From positions 32,036 to 96,035 of the forward strand of contig NZ_BAUJ01000020.1 of NCBI RefSeq assembly GCF_000496695.1: a DNA stretch of 64,000 bases. Direction: 5' to 3'. Origin of the DNA: Vibrio halioticoli NBRC 102217 (GTDB taxonomy: Bacteria; Pseudomonadota; Gammaproteobacteria; Enterobacterales; Vibrionaceae). This document shows positions 57,644 to 64,000 of the stretch, one piece after another. The first letter of the stretch is position 1. Each line of letters begins with the position of its first letter. Made by a program: the position numbers and the translations under genes. Below the pieces are notes generated by a model, which worked only from the letters and a program-made list of their open reading frames with translations, made no database searches and had not been told where the DNA came from.

Positions 57644-58612
57644 GTGGCTGGAGAGTTTGACCTTATCAGTAAGTATTTTGCTAATCAGCAACTTAAACGC
57701 AGTGATGTAGCGCTCTCCCAAGGGGATGATTGCGCTTTGTTGCAGGCACCTGAGAATACTCATATAGCGGTAAGTACAGATTCTTTGATTGCGGGCACGC
57801 ATTTTCTCGAACACGCTAACCCACAATGGGTAGGACATAAAGCCTTAGCCTCCAACATTAGCGATCTTGCCGCTATGGGCGCAGAGCCGGCGTGGGTATC
57901 GATGGCTATCACTTTACCCTCAGCAGACGAAACCTGGCTTGAGGGCTTTTGTGAGGGCTTCTTTGAGCTAGCTAACGCACATGATCTGCAATTAATTGGT
58001 GGCGATACGACTCGTGGCCCGCTGGGCATCACTTTAACGGTACAGGGCTTTATTCCGCAGGGGTTAGCATTGCTACGCTCTGGCGCAAAAGTGGGGGATA
58101 AAATCTTGGTCAGTGGCTGTCTTGGTGACAGTCATGCCGGTCTTGAAGTGATTTTAGATCCCAGCAAGCGAGAACGCGCCCATGCTAGTGAGTTGGAACG
58201 TCGTCACTACTGCGCAAGCTCTAAAGTCGCTTTAGGTATGATGCTGCGAGGAAAAGCAAGTAGCTGCATTGATATCTCTGATGGGCTTGTATCTGATATA
58301 CAGCACATCATGCAACGTTCGAATGTCGGCGCGCAGATACACTGCGATAAACTGCCGCTGTCAGCCGAGCTTATCGAATTTACCCAAGATAAGCACCTTG
58401 CTCAGCAATACGCACTAAAAAGCGGCGAAGAGTATGAGCTTTGCTTTACCCTGCCACAACATCTGCTAGAGTCTGTGCGTCAGTCTGCCCAGCAGCATAA
58501 TGTGATGATTACTGAAATTGGAGAGATCACTGACTCCAATACCCTACACTTATTTGATAACGGACAAGCATTAGAGGATGATGTGGCTGGCTTTGACCAC
58601 TTTCGTTCTTGA
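57644..58612 (+). CDS. thiL: thiamine-monophosphate kinase
   Basis: This enzyme phosphorylates thiamine monophosphate to the active diphosphate. AIR-synthetase-family signatures are SQGDDCALL, ALASNISDLAAMGAEP and IGGDTTRGPLG. It starts at a GTG (57644) with AAAGGAAA upstream, and the encoded AGEFDLISKYF matches E. coli ThiL. The 322 residues are normal. It lies between nusB and pgpA, the conserved enteric order. Confidence 0.96.
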   Translation: MAGEFDLISKYFANQQLKRSDVALSQGDDCALLQAPENTHIAVSTDSLIAGTHFLEHANPQWVGHKALASNISDLAAMGAEPAWVSMAITLPSADETWLEGFCEGFFELANAHDLQLIGGDTTRGPLGITLTVQGFIPQGLALLRSGAKVGDKILVSGCLGDSHAGLEVILDPSKRERAHASELERRHYCASSKVALGMMLRGKASSCIDISDGLVSDIQHIMQRSNVGAQIHCDKLPLSAELIEFTQDKHLAQQYALKSGEEYELCFTLPQHLLESVRQSAQQHNVMITEIGEITDSNTLHLFDNGQALEDDVAGFDHFRS

Positions 58613-58646
58613 ACCTATTTGATATAACCACTTAGAGATACTCTCA

Positions 58647-59150
58647 ATGAGCAACCCCCTTGATAAAATTTCGCTAGACAACCCATGGCATCTATTAGCA
58701 ACTGGTTTTGGCAGTGGACTGTCACCAATTATTCCAGGCACTATGGGTACCTTAGCCTCTATTCCTCTTTATCTTGCTTTAGTGCAACTGCCTTTAAGCG
58801 CGTACTGGGTGTTTGTGATTATCAGTTGCATTGTGGGGATCAAAATATGTGATGTGACCTCAAAAGATATGGGCGTGCACGATCATGGCTCAATCGTATG
58901 GGATGAATTTGCCGGTTTTTGGATCACCATGAGCGTAGTGCCTTTGCTCGGTATTGCAGCTAACGATTGGAAGTGGTTGATTGCCGGTTTTGTATTGTTC
59001 CGCGCTTTTGACATGATCAAACCTTGGCCAATCAGCTACTTAGATAAGCAAGTGCATGGCGGTTTTGGCATTATGATCGATGATATTCTAGCGGGTGTGA
59101 TGGCCGGAATTTGTTTGGCTATCTTAGGTTTTGTCGCTGGCTGGATTTAG
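58647..59150 (+). CDS. pgpA: phosphatidylglycerophosphatase A
   Basis: This inner-membrane enzyme dephosphorylates phosphatidylglycerophosphate to phosphatidylglycerol. The 167 residues contain several hydrophobic segments and the family motifs NPWHLLATGFGSGLSP, GTMGTLASIP, and the acidic site HDHGSIVWDEFAGFW. It lies 34 bases after thiL and ends the rightward nrdR-rib-nusB-thiL-pgpA string, convergent with dxs. Confidence 0.95.
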   Translation: MSNPLDKISLDNPWHLLATGFGSGLSPIIPGTMGTLASIPLYLALVQLPLSAYWVFVIISCIVGIKICDVTSKDMGVHDHGSIVWDEFAGFWITMSVVPLLGIAANDWKWLIAGFVLFRAFDMIKPWPISYLDKQVHGGFGIMIDDILAGVMAGICLAILGFVAGWI

Positions 59151-59173
59151 ACGTTAATTTCTTGAATTGCGAG

Positions 59174-59202
59174 TAGTCCTAGAGCGGATAGCTCTAGGAC
59201 TA
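59174..59202. terminator. bidirectional hairpin between pgpA and dxs
   Basis: TAGTCCTAGAGC and GCTCTAGGACTA form a 12-bp perfect stem with a 5-base loop between convergent genes. The T-runs are weak. Confidence 0.7.
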
Positions 59203-59210
59203 AAATACGT

Positions 59211-61079
59211 TTATTTTGCTAAATACTGTTCAATGCTCTCTTGAATGCCTTGCGCATCCAAACCTAGCTCTTGATGCATCTCTTGTTGAGTCCCTTGCGC
59301 GACAAAACTATCCGGCAAGCCAAGGTTTAGCACAGGTTTAAGCTGCTTTTGACTCATCAAGAACTCAACTACGCCGCTACCAGCGCCGCCTGCTACAACG
59401 TTTTCTTCAATCGTCACTAACACTTCATGCTTATCCGCAAGTTCAAGGATTAAAGCTTCATCCAGAGGCTTCACAAAGCGCATATCGGCCACTGTGGCAT
59501 CAAGTTGTTCAGCAGCTTGCATTGCGTTGTCGAGGAAAGTACCAAAGCTTAAAATAGCCACTTTGCCGTTACCGTGACGAACGGTGCGACCTTTGCCTAT
59601 TTCAAGAGCGGTAAATTCTGAATGAATCTCAGCGCCGATACCATTACCACGAGGGTAACGAACCGCAGCAGGTCCATTATGTTGATGACCTGTGTAGAGC
59701 ATTTGACGACATTCGTTTTCATCACTTGGCGCCATAATGGTCATATTAGGAATACAACGCATAAAGCTAAGGTCGAATGCACCTTGGTGAGTTTGGCCAT
59801 CTGCGCCAACCAATCCTGCGCGGTCGATAGCAAATAATACCGGCAAATCCATAATAGCCACATCGTGAATCAGTTGGTCGTAGCCGCGCTGTAAAAAGGT
59901 TGAGTAGATTGCCACAATCGGTTTGTTGCCAGAAATAGCCAGACCTGTCGCAAGAGTGACCGCGTGCTGCTCGGCAATAGCCACATCAAAATATTGCTCA
60001 GGGAACTGTTTAGAAAAACGCACCATACCAGAGCCTTCACGCATGGCAGGTGTCACCGCCATCAATTTTGGATCGCGCGCGGCCATATCACATAAGAAAT
60101 CGCCAAATACTTTCGAGAAGGTAGGCTTCCCGCCTTTACTCTTAGGCAGTGAGCTTTCAGTTGGGTCAAACTTAGGTACACCATGATAACCAATAGGATC
60201 TTTTTCAGCAGGCTCGTAGCCTTTGCCTTTCTTGGTCATTATGTGTAGAAATTGAGGGCCTTTTAGGTGGCGCATATTTTTCAGAGTTTTGACTAACTCA
60301 AGTACATCGTGACCGTCTACAGGCCCAATATAATTAAAGCCAAGCTCTTCAAACATAGTGCCAGGGACGACCATGCCTTTTAGGTGTTCTTCGGTGCGTC
60401 GCACTAATTCTTTAATTGGTGGAACGCCAGATAATACTTTTTTACCCCCTTCACGGATGGAGGTGTAAAGGCTACCTGATAGCACTTGCGCTAGATGATT
60501 ATTAAGTGCGCCCACGTTTTCTGAAATAGACATTTCATTGTCGTTAAGCACCACTAACATGTCAGGATGGATATCCCCGGCATGGTTCATGGCTTCAAAC
60601 GCCATACCAGCGGTAATGGCACCATCACCGATAACGCTGACTACCTTGCGGTCTTTGGCCTCTTTTTGTGCGCCAATGGCGATGCCTAATGCCGCACTGA
60701 TCGAAGTGGATGAGTGCCCAACAGAAAGGACGTCGTATTCACTTTCACCACGCCAAGGAAATGGATGCAACCCATCTTTTTGGCGAATAGTCGACATCTG
60801 TTCACGACGACCGGTTAAAATTTTGTGTGGATAAGCTTGATGTCCTACATCCCATAACAATTGATCGTAAGGGGTTTGGTAGACATAGTGCAACGCTACC
60901 GTTAGCTCAACAGTACCTAAGCCAGAGGCTAGGTGCCCGCTAGATTGGCTCACGCTATTTAATAGATAGGTTCGTAATTCGTCACAAAGTGTTGGTAGCG
61001 TCTCTTTAGGCAGAGAGCGCAACTCATCAGGCGTGTTGGCTAATGCCAATGTAGGGTATTTTGATATATCAAGTGTCAT
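59211..61079 (-). CDS. dxs: 1-deoxy-D-xylulose-5-phosphate synthase
   Basis: This thiamine-diphosphate enzyme condenses pyruvate and glyceraldehyde 3-phosphate at the entry of the MEP isoprenoid pathway. The cofactor motif is [20 protein letters not shown] ending in ND at VVLNDNEMS, and the transketolase-type second domain has [15 protein letters not shown]. The 622 residues match the family. It is the last gene of the leftward xseB-ispA-dxs operon, 27 bases after ispA. Confidence 0.97.
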   Translation of the reverse strand: MTLDISKYPTLALANTPDELRSLPKETLPTLCDELRTYLLNSVSQSSGHLASGLGTVELTVALHYVYQTPYDQLLWDVGHQAYPHKILTGRREQMSTIRQKDGLHPFPWRGESEYDVLSVGHSSTSISAALGIAIGAQKEAKDRKVVSVIGDGAITAGMAFEAMNHAGDIHPDMLVVLNDNEMSISENVGALNNHLAQVLSGSLYTSIREGGKKVLSGVPPIKELVRRTEEHLKGMVVPGTMFEELGFNYIGPVDGHDVLELVKTLKNMRHLKGPQFLHIMTKKGKGYEPAEKDPIGYHGVPKFDPTESSLPKSKGGKPTFSKVFGDFLCDMAARDPKLMAVTPAMREGSGMVRFSKQFPEQYFDVAIAEQHAVTLATGLAISGNKPIVAIYSTFLQRGYDQLIHDVAIMDLPVLFAIDRAGLVGADGQTHQGAFDLSFMRCIPNMTIMAPSDENECRQMLYTGHQHNGPAAVRYPRGNGIGAEIHSEFTALEIGKGRTVRHGNGKVAILSFGTFLDNAMQAAEQLDATVADMRFVKPLDEALILELADKHEVLVTIEENVVAGGAGSGVVEFLMSQKQLKPVLNLGLPDSFVAQGTQQEMHQELGLDAQGIQESIEQYLAK

Positions 61080-61106
61080 AAGTATTCGCGCTGATAAGTT
61101 AATAAG

Positions 61107-62012
61107 TTAGTTTTTGCGTTCGATCACGTAGCGAGCAAACTGCTCTAGGAGATCGGTGTTGTACGGAATGCTCTCTAATTCAAGTAAAGCTTCTTTTAAC
61201 AACAGGGCTGCTTTTTGTTGTGCCCCTTCCAGTCCGAGAAGAGATGGGTAGGTCGACTTATTTAAGGCTACATCTGAGCCTTGTGGCTTACCTAGAGTTT
61301 GAGTATCGCTAGTAATATCCAATATGTCATCTTGAACTTGGAAAGCGAGCCCAATCTTTTCTGCAAATTTATTGAGGCGAGGAAGCTGTTCAATACCTGC
61401 TTCACCTGCCGCTAAGGCACCAAGTTGAATCGCTGATTTTATCAAAGCTCCGGTTTTGTTGCGATGAATAACCTTCAATTCTTTAAGGGAAACTTGACGA
61501 TTTTCCGCTTCAAGGTCTAAAGATTGACCTAAACACATGCCTGATGCGCCAGAAGCACTGGCTAAACTTTGCACCATTTTTATGCGATGACTCTCAGCCT
61601 GAGGGGCAAGAGTCCCTTCCGCTAAAATAGTAAAAGCGAGGGTTTGCAGGGCATCTCCGGCAAGAATGGCGGTTGCTTCATCAAATTCAATGTGGCAGGT
61701 CGCTTGACCGCGACGTAATTCATCGTCGTCCATCGCGGGCAGATCATCGTGAATGAGTGAATAAGCATGAATGCACTCAATTGCCGATGCAGGCGTATCT
61801 AAAGATGGGGTGTCAATGCCAAACACTGCTCCCGTCGCGTAGACCAAAAAAGGTCTAGCACGTTTACCACCGAGTAGCAGTCCGTAACGCATCGCTTTGA
61901 TTAAGCTATTATTTTGTGCCTGCAATGAGTCTAACCAAGTTTCTAATTGTTGGTTATTGCGGGTTTGATACTGTTCGAGTTGTTGTTTAAAAAGAGTCAT
62001 CGCCAGAGTCAA
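61107..62012 (-). CDS. ispA: farnesyl diphosphate synthase
   Basis: This prenyltransferase makes farnesyl diphosphate from IPP and DMAPP/GPP. The first aspartate-rich motif is HDDLPAMDDDELRRG and the second is QVQDDILDITSD, with GGKRARPFLVY upstream. The 301 residues match IspA. The frame begins with a TTG at 62012 that has AGGA eight bases upstream. An ATG at 62000 is the alternative and lacks a ribosome site. Both overlap the end of xseB, so translation is coupled. Confidence 0.96.
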   Translation of the reverse strand: MTLAMTLFKQQLEQYQTRNNQQLETWLDSLQAQNNSLIKAMRYGLLLGGKRARPFLVYATGAVFGIDTPSLDTPASAIECIHAYSLIHDDLPAMDDDELRRGQATCHIEFDEATAILAGDALQTLAFTILAEGTLAPQAESHRIKMVQSLASASGASGMCLGQSLDLEAENRQVSLKELKVIHRNKTGALIKSAIQLGALAAGEAGIEQLPRLNKFAEKIGLAFQVQDDILDITSDTQTLGKPQGSDVALNKSTYPSLLGLEGAQQKAALLLKEALLELESIPYNTDLLEQFARYVIERKN

Positions 62013-62241
62013 GTTTGAAATCCTGAGGAGTTGCTTCTACTTGATTTTCCATCAAGATTGAAACACGTTGTTCTGCTTGATCTAATTTAGTTTGTCCTGC
62101 ACGAGCAAGCGCAATGCCTCGTTCGAAATTCTTCAGTGCAGAATCAAGTTCAAGATCACCTTGTTCAAGCTGATTTACTATGTTGTCGAGCTCTTTAAGA
62201 GACTCTTCAAAACTCATATTTTCTGGTTTTTTAGTCGCCAT
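61987..62241 (-). CDS. xseB: exodeoxyribonuclease VII small subunit
   Basis: An 84-residue helical subunit that assembles with XseA to degrade single-stranded DNA. The family core is MSFEESLKELDNIVNQLEQG, DLELDSALKNFERGI and LARAGQTKLDQAEQRV. The acidic C-terminus overlaps the ispA start by up to 26 bases. It heads the leftward xseB-ispA-dxs operon and is divergent from thiI. Confidence 0.96.
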   Translation of the reverse strand: MATKKPENMSFEESLKELDNIVNQLEQGDLELDSALKNFERGIALARAGQTKLDQAEQRVSILMENQVEATPQDFKLDSGDDSF

Positions 62242-62501
62242 GATTATTCTTTTCTACACTAGGATCTGGGAAAGGTAACTCAGCCAAGGGTTATGGTCAA
62301 TTTTAGCAGTTAAAAATCCTGCTTTATCACTAACTTTAGTTCATTTGTTGCTAGATAAATGAACAGCCTATCATATTGTTTTATTTTTACTCGGCTATAA
62401 ATAGTATATAATTCGTCGCCCTCAATTGTGTACGCTGTGCCAATTGGCAAAATAATTTAGGCTAGACTCGAGTCATTGACTAATCAGAAGTGAAATTATC
62501 T

Positions 62502-63950
62502 ATGAAGTTTATCGTAAAACCACATCCAGAAATTTTTGTAAAAAGCGAATCAGTAAGGAAGCGCTTTACACGTATTTTGGAGTGCAATCTAAGGATTATC
62601 ATCCAACGTCGCACAGAATCAGTGGCGGTATTCAATCGTAGAGATCATATTGAGATTTCTTCTGAAAGCGATGAATTCTACCCACAAGTGCTAGAGATTT
62701 TAACTCGCACGCCGGGTATTCATCACTCTTTAGAAGTTAAGCAAACAGACTTTACTGATATGCATAACATCTACGAGCAAGTACTTGAGCTAAGCTCAAG
62801 CCGAATTGAAGATAAAACCTTCTCTGTTCGTGCTAAACGTCGCGGTAAGCATGACTTTAGCTCAATAGAGTTAGAGCGTTATGTTGGTGGTGGTTTAAAC
62901 CAAGCGGTTGCCAGTGCCAAGGTTAAGCTAACTCGCCCTGAAGTGACGGTTAACATCGAAGTGGCGGGTGACAAACTAAACCAAGTATTAGCGCGTCATA
63001 AAGGTCTTGGTGGCTTCCCTCTAGGAACGCAAGAAGATGTACTGAGCTTGATTTCGGGTGGATTCGATTCTGGTGTGTCTAGTTATCTGCACATTAAACG
63101 CGGTTCTAAAACGCATTTCTGCTTCTTTAATTTAGGCGGTCCTGCGCACGAAATTGGTGTTAAGCAAGTGGCTCACTACCTGTGGAACAAATACGGTTCT
63201 TCGGCAAAAGTGAAGTTCATTGCGGTTGATTTTGAACCTGTGGTAGCGGAAATCCTAGAAAACGTCGAAGACGGACAAATGGGCGTTATCTTAAAACGCA
63301 TGTTTATGCGTGCTGGTGGCATGATTGCCGATCGTTTTAAAATTGAAGCTTTGGTTACCGGTGAAGCACTAGGTCAAGTATCGAGTCAAACCCTAACTAA
63401 CCTACGTCACATTGATGGCGTGACCGATTCTTTGATTTTGCGTCCGTTAATTAACTGGGATAAAGAAGACATTATCGATTTGTCTCGCATTATCGGTACT
63501 GAAGATTTTGCTAAGGTCATGCCTGAATACTGTGGCGTTATTTCTCGTCGTCCTACAGTGAAAGCTGTGAAAAGTAAGCTAGAAGCTGAAGAAGAGAAAT
63601 TTGATTTCTCTGTACTTGAAAAAGTGGTCAGTGAAGCGCGCGTTATGGATATCAGAGATATTGAAAAAGAGAGTCTAGAACAAGCGCCAGAAGTTGAACA
63701 AGTGAACGCTGTTCAAGATCAAGCTGTTGTGTTGGATATCCGCAGCCCTGACGAAGAAGAAGAGAAACCACTGGAAATTGAGAGTGTTGAAATTCAACAC
63801 ATTCCTTTCTATAAACTAGCCACTAAGTTTGGCGATTTAGATCAATCGAAAACTTACTTGCTGTACTGTGACCGAGGCGTAATGAGCCGTTTGCAAGCAC
63901 TGTACCTGCAAGAGCAAGGCTTTAGCAATGTGAAGGTGTATCGCCCGTAA
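62502..63950 (+). CDS. thiI: tRNA 4-thiouridine synthetase ThiI with rhodanese domain
   Basis: This sulfur-transfer enzyme makes 4-thiouridine at tRNA position 8 and supplies sulfur for the thiamine thiazole. A ferredoxin-like and THUMP domain (about residues 1-165) is followed by the PP-loop SGGFDS at 185-190, then C344 (PEYCGVI), and a C-terminal rhodanese domain with the persulfide cysteine C456 (YCDRGVMSR). Both cysteines match E. coli numbering exactly. I start at the ATG at 62502 ([12 protein letters not shown]); a GTG at 62490 is in frame. A TATAAT at 62407-62412 is a possible -10. Confidence 0.96.
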   Translation: MKFIVKPHPEIFVKSESVRKRFTRILECNLRIIIQRRTESVAVFNRRDHIEISSESDEFYPQVLEILTRTPGIHHSLEVKQTDFTDMHNIYEQVLELSSSRIEDKTFSVRAKRRGKHDFSSIELERYVGGGLNQAVASAKVKLTRPEVTVNIEVAGDKLNQVLARHKGLGGFPLGTQEDVLSLISGGFDSGVSSYLHIKRGSKTHFCFFNLGGPAHEIGVKQVAHYLWNKYGSSAKVKFIAVDFEPVVAEILENVEDGQMGVILKRMFMRAGGMIADRFKIEALVTGEALGQVSSQTLTNLRHIDGVTDSLILRPLINWDKEDIIDLSRIIGTEDFAKVMPEYCGVISRRPTVKAVKSKLEAEEEKFDFSVLEKVVSEARVMDIRDIEKESLEQAPEVEQVNAVQDQAVVLDIRSPDEEEEKPLEIESVEIQHIPFYKLATKFGDLDQSKTYLLYCDRGVMSRLQALYLQEQGFSNVKVYRP

Positions 63951-64000
63951 ATATTGGGTTGAGTCATTAGTAGGTCGGTGTCAGCACATGATACCAATCG

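Overview
This window is a stretch of a gammaproteobacterial chromosome, most likely from the genus Vibrio or a close relative. The evidence is the moderately AT-rich sequence, a tmRNA tag of ANDENYALAA, the order ssrA-smpB-ratA-rnfH-bamE-recN-nadK-grpE-dnaK-dnaJ followed by type IV minor pilin genes, a crl gene, a fused UlaA-UlaB permease, and the nrdR-ribD-ribE-ribBA-ribH-nusB-thiL-pgpA string. The species cannot be named from the sequence alone.

Positions 1-8030 hold an L-ascorbate (ula) regulon. A leftward operon (IIC-IIB permease, IIA, 4-epimerase, a HAD phosphatase, decarboxylase, 3-epimerase) is divergent from ulaR, with the lactonase gene ulaG behind ulaR. Together they import ascorbate as the 6-phosphate, open the lactone and convert it to D-xylulose 5-phosphate. 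The divergent region carries two dyads with TGATTA half-sites, a CRP-like site and a strong ulaR promoter. Positions 8033-15146 hold a two-gene RND efflux operon, a DUF4823 lipoprotein, and a LysR regulator divergent from a DMT exporter.

Positions 15148-19840 are the most accessory-looking part. They contain a frameshifted hipA remnant, an AAA/DUF4143 ATPase with three evenly spaced palindromes upstream, IS256-family remnants, and an intact toxin-antitoxin pair with hipA placed before hipB. This segment abuts the 3' end of ssrA, the site used by the V. cholerae pathogenicity island VPI-1. No integrase is visible.

From 19841 onward the content is mostly housekeeping: trans-translation (ssrA, smpB), outer-membrane assembly (bamE), SOS repair (recN behind tandem LexA boxes), heat-shock chaperones with sigma-32-type promoters, four minor pilin genes, an AbgT transporter, formaldehyde detoxification (frmA, fghA), tadA, a probable unannotated 44-residue basic protein, mltF and purL. 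Next come pepD, a 951-base gap containing a candidate structured non-coding RNA, a purine permease with a PurR box, gpt, frsA, crl and proBA. The window ends with the riboflavin/nusB/thiL/pgpA block, the xseB-ispA-dxs operon and thiI.

The items most worth a second look are the candidate RNA at about 46038-46310, the regularly spaced operator array upstream of the AAA ATPase, the ssrA-adjacent toxin/IS island, and the hidden small basic protein at 37418-37552.
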